Shown here: one piece after another, positions 29,669-38,277 of the stretch
Layout of the letters: each line of letters opens with the position of its first letter
Numbering within the stretch: position 1 is the first letter of the stretch
NCBI RefSeq assembly: GCF_000426065.1
Contig: NZ_AUEQ01000006.1
Coordinates: forward strand, 124,001-188,000
Origin: Mycobacterium sp. URHD0025
GTDB lineage: Bacteria; Actinomycetota; Actinomycetes; Mycobacteriales; Mycobacteriaceae
Reading direction: 5' to 3'
DNA: 64,000 bases
Notes under the pieces: model-generated
The model's input: the letters and a program-made list of their open reading frames with translations, nothing else
The model's database searches: none
Told to the model about the DNA's origin: nothing
Position numbers and translations under genes: made by a program

Positions 29669-30412
29669 ATGGTGGTCGCCATGGTGGATGTCGATGTATT
29701 TCGGCGGGACGGGTTCGCCAAGATCGAGCAGGCCGTTCCGGCCGAAATCGCCGATGCGGCCAGGGATCTGCTGTGGGCACAGATCGGGCTGTCCCAGAAT
29801 GATCCGGCATCGTGGACCGCGCCGGTGGTGTGGGCGGCAGATCTGACGGGGGCGGGCCCGTTCGGTCAGCTGGTGGGCGGTGCCCCGCTCGCCGAGGCCC
29901 TGGACCGGATCTGCGGAACCGGAGGCTGGCTTCCGCGGGGTTCTCTGGGAAACATCCCGGTCCGCTTTCCCGTCGGTCCGCCCGCGGAGGACCGGGGCTG
30001 GCACATCGATGCCAACACTCCGCTGCCAGGCGGACAGTGGGCTGTCAGCGGTCGTCCGCAGACGCTGTTGGTGTTGACGCTGCTGTCCGAGGTCGGGCCT
30101 GCCGACGCGCCGACGCGCATCCGGGTGGGCTCGCATCGCGACGTGGCCCGGGTGCTGGGACCCGAGCCGGTCGATTTCGTCGAAGCCGGGGCTCTGGTCG
30201 ACGAGGTGAGCCGGGCCCGCCCGGTGGCCCACGCCACCGGACGGCCTGGTGACATGTATGTGGTCCATCCGTTCACGGTGCACGCCGCCGACGTACATCG
30301 CGGTCGCAGACCACGATTCATGTCGCAGGCGCCCGTGACGCTCACCGAGACGCTCGGTCCGTCCGGCCCGGCGGCACTGGCCGGGGTGTGGGATGACCTA
30401 CCCCGGGGCTAG
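29669..30412 (+). CDS. Phytanoyl-CoA dioxygenase (PhyH) family protein
   Basis: A 247-residue protein (or 243 from ATG 29681). It has the PhyH-type Fe(II)/2-oxoglutarate fold: the HxD motif at residues ~112-114 (WHIDAN) and the distal His at ~200 ([10 protein letters not shown]), with an Arg-bearing [11 protein letters not shown] afterwards for 2-oxoglutarate. It begins [14 protein letters not shown], the usual N-terminal helix. The substrate is unknown. It is convergent with mftR, overlapping it by 15 bases, so regulation by MftR would have to act on a distant promoter. Confidence 0.8.
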   Translation: MVVAMVDVDVFRRDGFAKIEQAVPAEIADAARDLLWAQIGLSQNDPASWTAPVVWAADLTGAGPFGQLVGGAPLAEALDRICGTGGWLPRGSLGNIPVRFPVGPPAEDRGWHIDANTPLPGGQWAVSGRPQTLLVLTLLSEVGPADAPTRIRVGSHRDVARVLGPEPVDFVEAGALVDEVSRARPVAHATGRPGDMYVVHPFTVHAADVHRGRRPRFMSQAPVTLTETLGPSGPAALAGVWDDLPRG

Positions 30413-31003
30413 GGCTTCCAGGCCGGGTCGCGCCACCTCGAACGCGTCGGCGATGGCGTCGACCAGCGCGACCGACTCGTCGGCGAGCCAGTGCTCATAC
30501 GCCGACAGCGCGACGCCCAACATCAGCCAGCCCGCGGTCTGTGGCATCAGGTCATGGGGTGCCGCGCCGATCCGCTGAGCCACGTAGGCGGCGATGACCT
30601 CACGCCAGCCGGCGTACATCGTCATCGAATATGCCTGCAGGCCTGCGGTTTCCAGGATCACCCGCATGCGCAGGCGGTGCTGGGGCATTTCCTGGTCATC
30701 GAAGGTATTGAACGCCAGCAGGGCTTCGCGCAGCGCCTCGGCCAGAGGGATCTCTGCGCTCAGTGAGCTGAGCAGGTCGCGCAGGTGTTGCAGGTAGGCG
30801 TCGAAGTCGCCCCACGGGATGGCGTTCTTGGAGGCGTAGTAGCGGAACAGGGTGCGTCGCGCGATGCCTGCGGCCCTGGCGACGTCGTCGACACTGACCT
30901 CGTCGAACCCCCGGCTGGCGAACAGGGTCAGGGCCACGTCGGCGATGTGGTCCTGCGTGGTGGACGGGCGCCGACCGACGCGGGGCCCGGATACCTGCCG
31001 CAT
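30398..31003 (-). CDS. mftR: Mycofactocin system transcriptional regulator MftR (TetR family)
   Basis: A 201-residue TetR regulator divergent from mftA. The helix-turn-helix ([45 protein letters not shown]) and the ligand domain with [38 protein letters not shown] match MftR. In M. smegmatis MftR represses the mft operon and is released by long-chain acyl-CoA (established for that species). Position next to mftA and family match make the call firm. Confidence 0.92.
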   Translation of the reverse strand: MRQVSGPRVGRRPSTTQDHIADVALTLFASRGFDEVSVDDVARAAGIARRTLFRYYASKNAIPWGDFDAYLQHLRDLLSSLSAEIPLAEALREALLAFNTFDDQEMPQHRLRMRVILETAGLQAYSMTMYAGWREVIAAYVAQRIGAAPHDLMPQTAGWLMLGVALSAYEHWLADESVALVDAIADAFEVARPGLEALAPG

Positions 31004-31045
31004 GAAACCCGCCCTTCCATTTGTGCACTCGATGCCATATTCTTG

Positions 31046-31066
31046 CGACTCAGGTCACAATTGTCG
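31046..31066. promoter_or_regulatory. Possible MftR operator in the mftR-mftA intergenic region
   Basis: The 93-base gap between the divergent mftR and mftA starts contains CGAC (31046-31049) mirrored by GTCG (31063-31066) around a GTCACAATTG core, and GGTC-N11-GACC overlaps it. A CATATT hexamer lies just upstream. A TetR-type autoregulator commonly binds here; the exact site is a guess. Confidence 0.3.
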
Positions 31067-31096
31067 AGACCCACAGTTGCAGGAAAGGTGCGATTC

Positions 31097-31192
31097 ATGG
31101 ATCAGAACCCACAGGTTGAAACCGAAACCCAGCTCGTCACCGAGACGCTCGTCGAAGAGGTCTCGATCGACGGTATGTGCGGGGTTTACTGA
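31097..31192 (+). CDS. mftA: Mycofactocin precursor peptide MftA
   Basis: A 31-residue peptide, MDQNPQVET at the start and [12 protein letters not shown] at the end. The C-terminal IDGMCGVY is the invariant core: MftC decarboxylates and cyclises the last Val-Tyr, and MftE releases the product. A GAAAGG Shine-Dalgarno lies ~9 bases upstream. It is the first gene of mftABCD and is close to the minimum size for MftA. Confidence 0.97.
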   Translation: MDQNPQVETETQLVTETLVEEVSIDGMCGVY

Positions 31193-31194
31193 CG

Positions 31195-31509
31195 GTGTCC
31201 ACACAGGTTGCCGATACGGCCGGGCGCACCGGCGTGGTATTCGACCCCGATGTCAGCTGGCGGTTGCATCACCAGGTGGCGGTGCGGCCGGAGCCGTTCG
31301 GTGCCCTGCTGTATCACTTCGGAACCCGCAAGCTGTCGTTTCTGAAGAACCGGACGGTCGTCGAGGTGGTCAAGTCCCTGGCTGATCACCCCGACGCCCG
31401 GTCCGCGTGCCGCGCGGCCGGTGTCGCAGATTCCGACCAAGGTCCTTACCTGCACGCGCTGAGCGTGCTGGTGTCCTCGAAGATGCTCGTCCCCGGGAAC
31501 TCACAATGA
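31195..31509 (+). CDS. mftB: Mycofactocin peptide chaperone MftB
   Basis: A 104-residue protein beginning VSTQVADTAGRTGVVFDPDVSWRLHHQVAVRPEPFGALLYHFGTRKL. It is a RiPP-recognition-element domain that binds MftA and delivers it to MftC. GTG 31195 begins 3 bases after the mftA stop, and its end overlaps mftC by 4 bases. The family match and position agree. Confidence 0.95.
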   Translation: MSTQVADTAGRTGVVFDPDVSWRLHHQVAVRPEPFGALLYHFGTRKLSFLKNRTVVEVVKSLADHPDARSACRAAGVADSDQGPYLHALSVLVSSKMLVPGNSQ

Positions 31510-32696
31510 CTTCTGTTGCACCAGTGCCAAGACTCGTCGAGCAGTTCGAACACGGACTCGACGCCCCGATCTGCCTGACCTGGGAGCTCACCTACGCCTG
31601 CAACCTGGCGTGCGTGCACTGCCTGTCCTCGTCGGGTAAGCGCGATCCGCGCGAGCTGTCCACGCAGCAGTGCAAGGACATCATCGACGAGCTGGAACGC
31701 ATGCAGGTGTTCTACGTGAACATCGGCGGCGGTGAACCCACTGTGCGCCCGGACTTCTGGGAACTGGTCGACTATGCGACCGAGCATCACGTCGGGGTGA
31801 AGTTCTCCACCAACGGCGTGCGCATCACGCCGGAGATCGCCGCGAAGCTCGCCGCCAGCGACTACGTCGACGTCCAGATTTCCCTGGACGGCGCCAACGC
31901 CGAGGTCAACGACGCCGTGCGTGGCAAGGGGTCGTTCGACATGGCCGTGCGTGCGCTGGAAAACCTTGCCGCCGCAGGTTTTTCCGATGCCAAGATCTCG
32001 GTGGTGGTCACCCGCCACAACGTCGACCAGCTCGACGAGTTCAAGGCGCTGGCCGACCGGTACGGCGCCACGCTGCGGATCACGCGGCTGCGTCCGTCGG
32101 GTCGCGGCGCCGACGTCTGGGACGAGCTGCACCCGACCCCCGACCAGCAGCGCCAGCTCTACAACTGGCTGGTCGCCCACGGTGAGCGCGTGCTGACCGG
32201 TGACTCGTTCTTCCACCTGTCGGGTCTGGGGGAGCCCGGTGCGCTGGCCGGGCTGAACCTGTGCGGCGCCGGCCGGGTGGTCTGCCTGATCGACCCGGTG
32301 GGCGATGTCTACGCCTGCCCGTTCGCCATCCACGACAAGTTCCTGGCCGGAAACATCCTGGAAGACACCGGCTTTGGAGCCGGCTTCCAGAACGTCTGGC
32401 AGAACTCCCCGTTGTTCCGCGAGCTGCGCGAGCCGCAGTCGGCCGGGGCGTGCAGTGGTTGCGGTCATTACGACGCGTGCCGTGGTGGCTGCATGGCGGC
32501 CAAGTTCTTCACCGGTCTGCCGATGGACGGGCCGGACCCGGAATGCGTCGAAGGCTGGGGCGAGCCGGCCCTGGCACGAGAACGCATCAAACCCAAGCCG
32601 AGCGGTGATCATTCTCGCGGCACCAAGCAAGGGCCGGTGGCGCTGAAGTTGCTGACCAAGCCGCCCGCCCGCATCTGTAACGAAAGTCCGGTGTAA
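31506..32696 (+). CDS. mftC: Mycofactocin radical SAM maturase MftC
   Basis: A 396-residue radical-SAM/SPASM enzyme. The SAM cluster motif is C32-x3-C36-x2-C39 (CNLACVHC), followed by the GGEP motif (IGGGEPTVRPDFWELV). C-terminal auxiliary-cluster cysteines occur in LCGAGRVVCLIDPVGDVYACPF and CSGCGHYDACRGGC. It catalyses oxidative decarboxylation of the MftA C-terminal Tyr and then C-C bond formation to Val. Coupled to mftB by ATGA. Confidence 0.97.
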   Translation: MTSVAPVPRLVEQFEHGLDAPICLTWELTYACNLACVHCLSSSGKRDPRELSTQQCKDIIDELERMQVFYVNIGGGEPTVRPDFWELVDYATEHHVGVKFSTNGVRITPEIAAKLAASDYVDVQISLDGANAEVNDAVRGKGSFDMAVRALENLAAAGFSDAKISVVVTRHNVDQLDEFKALADRYGATLRITRLRPSGRGADVWDELHPTPDQQRQLYNWLVAHGERVLTGDSFFHLSGLGEPGALAGLNLCGAGRVVCLIDPVGDVYACPFAIHDKFLAGNILEDTGFGAGFQNVWQNSPLFRELREPQSAGACSGCGHYDACRGGCMAAKFFTGLPMDGPDPECVEGWGEPALARERIKPKPSGDHSRGTKQGPVALKLLTKPPARICNESPV

Positions 32697-32699
32697 CCC

Positions 32700-33890
32700 A
32701 TGGCCCGTGATACCTGGTTCGAGACCGTCGCCATCGCCCAGCAGCGGGCGAAGAAGCGGCTGCCCAAGTCCGCCTACTCGTCGCTGATCTCTGCCAGTGA
32801 GAAGGGCGTGACGGTCTCCGACAACGTGGAGTCGTTCGCCGAGCTCGGCTTCGCGCCGCACGTGGTGGGCGCCACCGAGAAACGCGAGATGTCGACAACC
32901 GTCATGGGGCAAGACATTTCGATGCCGGTCATCATCTCGCCCACCGGTGTGCAGGCGGTCGACCCCGACGGTGAGGTTGCCGTGGCGCGCGCGGCTGCGG
33001 CACGCGGAACCGCCATGGGGCTGTCGTCCTTCGCGAGCAAGCCGATGGAAGAAGTCACCGCGGTCAACGACAAGATCTTCTTCCAGATCTACTGGCTCGG
33101 GTCGCGCGACGAGATCGCCGAGCGCGTGCAACGGGCCAAGGATGCCGGGGCGGTCGGACTGATTTGCACGACCGACTGGAGCTTCAGTCACGGCCGGGAC
33201 TGGGGTAGCCCGAAGATCCCGGAGCGAATGGACCTGCGCACGATGTTGCGGATGTCTCCGGAGGTGCTCACCAAGCCCCGCTGGCTGTGGAGCTTCGGCA
33301 AGCACCTGCGTCCGCCGGACCTGCGCGTGCCCAACCAGGGCCGGCGCGGTGAGGCCGGGCCGACGTTCTTCGAGGCCTACGGGCAGTGGATGGGCACCCC
33401 GCCCCCGACGTGGGAGGACATCGCGTGGCTGCGTGAGCAGTGGGGCGGTCCGTTCCTGCTCAAGGGCATGGTGCGCGTCGATGACGCCAAACGTGCGGTG
33501 GATGCGGGTGTTTCGGCGATCACTGTGTCCAACCACGGCGGCAACAACCTGGACGGCACCCCGGCGGCGATCCGTTGCCTGCCGGCCATCGCCGACGCGG
33601 TGGGCGATCAGGTCGAGGTTTTGCTGGACGGCGGGATCCGCCGCGGCAGCGACGTCGTCAAGGCCGTGGCGCTGGGCGCCCGGGCCGTGATGATCGGGCG
33701 GGCCTACCTGTGGGGCCTGGCCGCCAACGGCCAGGCCGGCGTCGAGAACGTGCTGGACATCCTCAGCGGTGGCATCGACTCGGCGCTGCGCGGCCTGGGC
33801 AAGTCCTCGATCCACGACCTCACGCCGGACGACATCCTGGTGCCCGAGGGCTTCACCCGCACCCTCGGTGTGCCGCGCACCGACGCCTGA
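32700..33890 (+). CDS. mftD: Mycofactocin FMN-dependent dehydrogenase MftD
   Basis: A 396-residue protein of the L-lactate dehydrogenase/glycolate oxidase family. It has IISPTGVQAVDPDGE, TVSNHGGNNLDGTPAAIRCLP (catalytic His and FMN site) and DGGIRRGSDVVKAVALGARAVMIGR. In the mycofactocin pathway MftD oxidatively deaminates AHDP to premycofactocin, giving the redox-active keto-amide. It starts 3 bases after mftC. The M. tuberculosis gene was once named lldD1, but the locus makes the MftD role clear. Confidence 0.96.
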   Translation: MARDTWFETVAIAQQRAKKRLPKSAYSSLISASEKGVTVSDNVESFAELGFAPHVVGATEKREMSTTVMGQDISMPVIISPTGVQAVDPDGEVAVARAAAARGTAMGLSSFASKPMEEVTAVNDKIFFQIYWLGSRDEIAERVQRAKDAGAVGLICTTDWSFSHGRDWGSPKIPERMDLRTMLRMSPEVLTKPRWLWSFGKHLRPPDLRVPNQGRRGEAGPTFFEAYGQWMGTPPPTWEDIAWLREQWGGPFLLKGMVRVDDAKRAVDAGVSAITVSNHGGNNLDGTPAAIRCLPAIADAVGDQVEVLLDGGIRRGSDVVKAVALGARAVMIGRAYLWGLAANGQAGVENVLDILSGGIDSALRGLGKSSIHDLTPDDILVPEGFTRTLGVPRTDA

Positions 33891-33986
33891 CGGTTGCACC
33901 GGCGCGCCGTGCGGCGTGTCGTGACAGGGGTGGCAGGAGAGACGTACGTGGTACTCACGGCCGGTGTAGGGAAAGCTAAGGCAAAT

Positions 33987-34013
33987 CAATTGCTGCTCGT
34001 GCTCCAACAATTG
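33987..34013. promoter_or_regulatory. Paired CAATTG sites in the mftD-mftE gap
   Basis: CAATTG occurs at 33987-33992 and 34008-34013, 21 bases apart (two helical turns), in the only large gap (134 bases) of the mft cluster. Just after it, GTAGG (34021-34025) pairs with CCTAC (34035-34039). This may be a second promoter or operator for mftE-F-G. Confidence 0.35.
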
Positions 34014-34024
34014 GCGCACGGTAG

Positions 34025-34768
34025 GTGAATTCGGCCTACCATCGGCACGTGGCTTTCCCCAGCGGGCTCGGGAACTCAACGTCGAGACAGCTACACAGCA
34101 TGTCGCCAATGTTGATCATCCCCGTGGGCTCTACCGAGCAACATGGTCCGCACCTGCCTCTGGACACTGACACCCGTATCGCCACCGCCGTCGCGCACGA
34201 GGTCCTCGAGTACCTCGACGAGGCGCCGGCAGGTGAGTGGATGGTGGCACCGCCCGTCCACTACGGTGCCAGTGGCGAGCACGAGGGGTTCCCCGGCACG
34301 GTGTCGATCGGTACGGCCGCTTTGCGGTCGTTGCTGGTTGAGTACGGACGCTCCGCGTCGAGCTGGGCCTCGCGACTCGTCTTCGTCAATGGTCACGGAG
34401 GCAATGTGGAGGCGCTGGCTGCTGCGGTGGCCCTGCTGCGCCAGGAGAGCCGTGACGTTGGCTGGGTTCCGTGTATCGCCGAGGGGGCTGATGCGCACGC
34501 GGGCCATACCGAAACATCTGTATTGCTACATATTTCGCCCGGTGACGTCTGGACCGATGACCTGAGTGCCGGGAACACGGCCCCGCTGTCGGAGCTGATG
34601 CCTGCGATGCGCAGAGGCGGAATCGCGGCTGTCAGCGAAGTCGGGGTGCTGGGTGACCCGACAACCGCGACGGCTGCCGAGGGGGAGCGTATCTTTGCTG
34701 AAATGGTCGACGGCTGCGCCGGCAGGATCAAGCGGTGGCAGCCGGACCGGAACGGATTGCTGACATGA
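34025..34768 (+). CDS. mftE: Mycofactocin peptidase MftE (creatininase fold)
   Basis: A 247-residue metal-dependent peptidase of the creatininase family, which removes the core dipeptide (AHDP) from modified MftA. Metal-binding motifs are [32 protein letters not shown] and [16 protein letters not shown] 34025 is chosen because the N terminus NSAYHRHV aligns with known MftE; GTG 34049 is an alternative. It overlaps mftF by 4 bases and is separated from mftD by a 134-base gap. Confidence 0.95.
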   Translation: MNSAYHRHVAFPSGLGNSTSRQLHSMSPMLIIPVGSTEQHGPHLPLDTDTRIATAVAHEVLEYLDEAPAGEWMVAPPVHYGASGEHEGFPGTVSIGTAALRSLLVEYGRSASSWASRLVFVNGHGGNVEALAAAVALLRQESRDVGWVPCIAEGADAHAGHTETSVLLHISPGDVWTDDLSAGNTAPLSELMPAMRRGGIAAVSEVGVLGDPTTATAAEGERIFAEMVDGCAGRIKRWQPDRNGLLT

Positions 34769-36177
34769 CCGGACCGAGACTGCCCGACGGTTTTGCCGTG
34801 CAGGTGGATCGCCATGTCAAGGTGCTCGGGGCCGGCGCGGCGCTGCTCGGCGGGTCACCGACCCGGTTGCTGCGGCTGGCGCCGACGGCGCAGACCATGC
34901 TCAACGGTGGCCGCTTGGAGGTGCACGACGCGCAGAGCGCGCAACTCGCGCGCACTTTGCTCGACGCCACGGTCGCCCACCCCCGTCCGCCCAGCGGCCC
35001 GTCGCATCGCGACGTGACGGTCGTTATCCCGGTGCGCGACAATGTATCCGGCCTGCACCGTTTGATCGCCGCGTTGCGGGGCCTGCGGGTGATCGTCGTC
35101 GACGACGGTTCGGCGGTTCCCGTGGCGCAGTCCGAGTTCGCCGGGATGCACTGCGACGTTCGGGTGCTCCGGCACCTCCGCAGCAACGGTCCGGCGGCGG
35201 CCCGCAATACCGGCCTCGCCGCCTCGGAGACCGATTTCGTCGCGTTCCTCGACTCGGATGTGGTGCCGCGGCGCGGGTGGCTGGAGGCGTTGCTCGGACA
35301 CTTCTGCGACCCGGCGGTGGCCCTGGTGGCGCCTCGCATCGTGGGATTGCATACCGCTGACAATGTGGTCGCCCGCTACGAGGCGGTGCGTTCGTCACTC
35401 GATCTGGGGGTGCGTGAGGCGCCGGTGGTGCCCTACGGCCCGGTGTCCTACGTGCCGAGCGCGGCCATCATCTGCCGGCGGTCGACGCTGGCCGGAGTGG
35501 GCGGGTTCGACGAGACCATGCATTCCGGTGAGGATGTCGACCTGTGCTGGCGCCTGGTCGAGTCGGGGGCCAGGCTGCGGTACGAGCCCATCGCGCTGGT
35601 GGCGCACGATCACCGGACAGATCTGCGAGAGTGGTTCAACCGCAAGGCTTTCTACGGTACTTCGGCGGCACCGCTGAGTGTGCGGCACCCGGGCAAGACC
35701 GCGCCGGTGGTGATCTCCGGATGGACGTTGATGGTCTGGCTGTTCCTGGCCATGGGCTCTTACGTCGGGTATGTGGGCTCTGTGGTGATCGCGGTCTTGA
35801 CGGGCCGGCGCATCGCACGGTCCCTCAGCACCGTGCAGACCGAACCCACCGACGTCGCGGCGGTGACCGCGCGCGGGTTGTGGTCGGCGGCTCTGCAGCT
35901 GTGTTCGGCGATCTGTCGGCACTACTGGCCGGTCGCGCTGATCGCGGCCCTGCTGTTCCGGCGGGCCAGACACGCGGTCCTGGTGGCCGCGGTGCTCGAC
36001 GGCGTGGTCGACTGGGCGAGCCGGCGCGGGAACGCCGACGACGACACCAAACCGGTCGGCCTGCTGGCTCACATCCTGCTCAAGCGTCTGGACGACCTGG
36101 CCTACGGGATCGGCTTGTGGACCGGGGTGGTGCGGGAACGTCAGCTGGGCGCGCTCAAGCCTCAGCTGCGGAGCTAG
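34765..36177 (+). CDS. mftF: Mycofactocin glycosyltransferase MftF
   Basis: A 470-residue family-2 glycosyltransferase that adds beta-1,4-linked glucoses to (pre)mycofactocin. The catalytic domain (residues ~80-310) has [44 protein letters not shown] (DxD-like) and [11 protein letters not shown]. The C-terminal third is hydrophobic ([23 protein letters not shown]), giving membrane anchoring. The start at 34765 overlaps the mftE stop (ATGA). Confidence 0.95.
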   Translation: MTGPRLPDGFAVQVDRHVKVLGAGAALLGGSPTRLLRLAPTAQTMLNGGRLEVHDAQSAQLARTLLDATVAHPRPPSGPSHRDVTVVIPVRDNVSGLHRLIAALRGLRVIVVDDGSAVPVAQSEFAGMHCDVRVLRHLRSNGPAAARNTGLAASETDFVAFLDSDVVPRRGWLEALLGHFCDPAVALVAPRIVGLHTADNVVARYEAVRSSLDLGVREAPVVPYGPVSYVPSAAIICRRSTLAGVGGFDETMHSGEDVDLCWRLVESGARLRYEPIALVAHDHRTDLREWFNRKAFYGTSAAPLSVRHPGKTAPVVISGWTLMVWLFLAMGSYVGYVGSVVIAVLTGRRIARSLSTVQTEPTDVAAVTARGLWSAALQLCSAICRHYWPVALIAALLFRRARHAVLVAAVLDGVVDWASRRGNADDDTKPVGLLAHILLKRLDDLAYGIGLWTGVVRERQLGALKPQLRS

Positions 36178-36183
36178 AGCCAA

Positions 36184-37599
36184 TTGAGCGATGTTCTGAT
36201 CGTCGGTGCCGGAAGCGCCGGATCAATTCTGGCCGAACGGCTTTCCAGCGATCCCGGCTGTCGCGTCACGGTCGTCGAGGCAGGTCCGGCGCCCAGTGAC
36301 CCGCGAGTGGAGGCACAGATCACCGACGCCCTGCGGCTGCCGATCGGGGCGGCCAGCTCGGTGGTGCGTCACTATGCGTCGGTGCTGACCGAGAATCCGC
36401 AGAGGCACACCGAGATCATCCGGGGATCGGTCGTGGGAGGTTCCGGCGCGGTCAACGGCGGCTATTTCTGCCGGGGGCTGCCCACAGACTTCGACACCTG
36501 GGCGGTTCCGGGGTGGGGCTGGGAGGACGTGCTGCCGCATTTCCGCGCCATCGAGACCGACCTCGACTTCGACACCGCACTCCATGGTGACAGCGGCCCG
36601 ATCACTGTTCGTCGGGTACGCGAATTCGATGGCTGCACAGCTTCTTTCGTCGACGCCGCAACCCGCGCGGGGTTCGGCTGGATCGATGACCTGAACAGCT
36701 CGGACGCCGGCGCGGCGTTGCCTGCCGGGGTGGGAGCCGTCCCGTTGAACATCAACGGCGGCACCAGAGTCGGGCCTGGCGGCGCCTACCTGAAGCCGGC
36801 GCTTGCCCGCCCCAATCTCGAGCTGCGGACCGACACCCGGGCGCGCCAGGTGCTGTTCCGGGCGAACCGGGCCGTCGCGGTGCGGTGTGACGACGGTTCG
36901 GTTCTCGATGCCGGTCGAATCGTACTGTGCTGCGGTGCGATTGGATCGGCACACCTGTTGCTGCTGTCAGGTGTCGGGCCGGCGTCCGAACTCGCCGCGC
37001 TCGGTGTCGAGGTGGTGGCGGACCTGCCCGTCGGGATGCACACCGTCGACCATCCGGAATGGGTCCTTCCGGTCTCCTGGGTGCCGACGCACGATCTGCC
37101 GCCGTTGGAGGCCGTACTCACCACCGTCGACGGCATCGAGGTGCGCCCCTACACGGCGGGGTTTGCGGCCATGGTGCACGGACCCGGTCATGACCCCGCC
37201 GAGCTTCCGCATCTGGGTGTGGCGCTGATGCGTCCGCACTCGCGCGGCCGGGTCCGGTTGGCGTCGGCCGATCCGACGATCGCGCCGGTCATCGAACACC
37301 GCTACGACACCGTGGCAGACGATGTCGACGCACTGCGCCGAGGTTCGGAGCTGGCTCGTGAATTGGTCAGTCACACAGCAAAAGTCGGTGTTGCGTCGTG
37401 GTCGACGTCGCAGCACCTGGCCGGCACGGCGCCGATGGGAACCGGTTCGGGTGCGGTGGTGGATCCGACCTGCCGGGTGCTGGGGGTCGAGGGACTGTGG
37501 GTGGTGGACGGGTCGATCATGCCCGCGATCACCAGCCGCGGCCCGCACGCGACCATTGCGATGATCGGTCATCGGGCCGCGGAGTTCCTGACGACCTGA
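36184..37599 (+). CDS. mftG: Mycofactocin-associated GMC oxidoreductase MftG
   Basis: A 471-residue GMC-family flavoprotein: FAD motif VLIVGAGSAGSILAERL (residues 4-20), GGSGAVNGGYFCRGLP, and the catalytic-His region QHLAGTAPMG near 420. It starts at TTG 36184, 6 bases after mftF, giving the expected N terminus SDVLIVGAGSAG. MftG is linked to re-oxidising mycofactocinol and passing electrons onward; that role is known from work on mycobacteria, not visible here. Confidence 0.94.
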   Translation: MSDVLIVGAGSAGSILAERLSSDPGCRVTVVEAGPAPSDPRVEAQITDALRLPIGAASSVVRHYASVLTENPQRHTEIIRGSVVGGSGAVNGGYFCRGLPTDFDTWAVPGWGWEDVLPHFRAIETDLDFDTALHGDSGPITVRRVREFDGCTASFVDAATRAGFGWIDDLNSSDAGAALPAGVGAVPLNINGGTRVGPGGAYLKPALARPNLELRTDTRARQVLFRANRAVAVRCDDGSVLDAGRIVLCCGAIGSAHLLLLSGVGPASELAALGVEVVADLPVGMHTVDHPEWVLPVSWVPTHDLPPLEAVLTTVDGIEVRPYTAGFAAMVHGPGHDPAELPHLGVALMRPHSRGRVRLASADPTIAPVIEHRYDTVADDVDALRRGSELARELVSHTAKVGVASWSTSQHLAGTAPMGTGSGAVVDPTCRVLGVEGLWVVDGSIMPAITSRGPHATIAMIGHRAAEFLTT

Positions 37600-37647
37600 T
37601 CCGGCGAGGCGAAGTGGTAGGCAACTTTCATGGAGGTGTGACGGCGA

Positions 37648-38277
37648 ATGACTGCCGGAAGCGGTGATCCGCGCCCGGCCCGATCCCGGGCCCGCTTACT
37701 GGAGGCGGCGACGGCGCTACTGCGGTCAGGCGGGCCCAGCGCGGTCACCGTCGACGCCGTCACCAGAGACGCCAATGTGGCCAGGGCCACGCTGTACCGG
37801 CACTTTCCGAGTGGAAATGATCTGCTGGCAGCCGCATTTCGCGCACTCATCCCCGCAGCGCCGATGCCGCCGGAGGAAGGTACGCTGCGGCATCGGCTGA
37901 TCGCGCTGGTTCAGGCGCAGGCCGACTCGATCGCCGAGGCGCCGATCAGCATCGCCGCCATGTCATGGCTGGCGCTGGGCGGCGACCTGGAGAGGCTGCC
38001 CTGGCGGACGGGCGACAGTGCGGAGGTGCGGACCCTGCGCGAGCGGGTGGCAGAGCACTATGCGGCACCGTTCGACGCGATCTTCGACAGCCCGGACGTC
38101 ATCGCCGAACTCGGCGACGTCGATCGCACGCAGGCCGCCGCGCTGCTGCTCGGTCCGATCGTGTTGGGCAAGCTGAGTACGCTGACCGGGTTCGACTACA
38201 CGACGTGCGTGCGCGCCGCGGTGGACGGTTTCCTGGCCACCCACCGCCGCTCCGAACAGCCTCAGCGTAGCGAGTAG
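37648..38277 (+). CDS. TetR-family transcriptional regulator
   Basis: A 209-residue TetR regulator with helix-turn-helix ARSRARLLEAATALLRSGGPSAVTVDAVTRDANVARATLYRHFPSGNDLL. The C-terminal ligand domain shows no clear subfamily. It follows mftG by 48 bases on the same strand and its 3' end overlaps the convergent P450 gene by 16 bases. It may regulate the P450 or act with the mft genes; no evidence decides this. Confidence 0.87.
   Translation: MTAGSGDPRPARSRARLLEAATALLRSGGPSAVTVDAVTRDANVARATLYRHFPSGNDLLAAAFRALIPAAPMPPEEGTLRHRLIALVQAQADSIAEAPISIAAMSWLALGGDLERLPWRTGDSAEVRTLRERVAEHYAAPFDAIFDSPDVIAELGDVDRTQAAALLLGPIVLGKLSTLTGFDYTTCVRAAVDGFLATHRRSEQPQRSE

Noticed and set aside
31097..31192. mftA as a spurious short frame
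   Set aside because: I considered this because of its 31-codon length, but the invariant IDGMCGVY terminus and position before mftB make it real.
32700..33890. Annotation of this gene as L-lactate dehydrogenase LldD1
   Set aside because: The fold is the same, but the position inside mftA-G identifies it as MftD.
31446..34109. An 887-codon minus-strand open frame across mftB-mftE
   Set aside because: It is antisense to well-identified mycofactocin genes; the frame stays open because of third-position GC bias, and the translation shows no domain.
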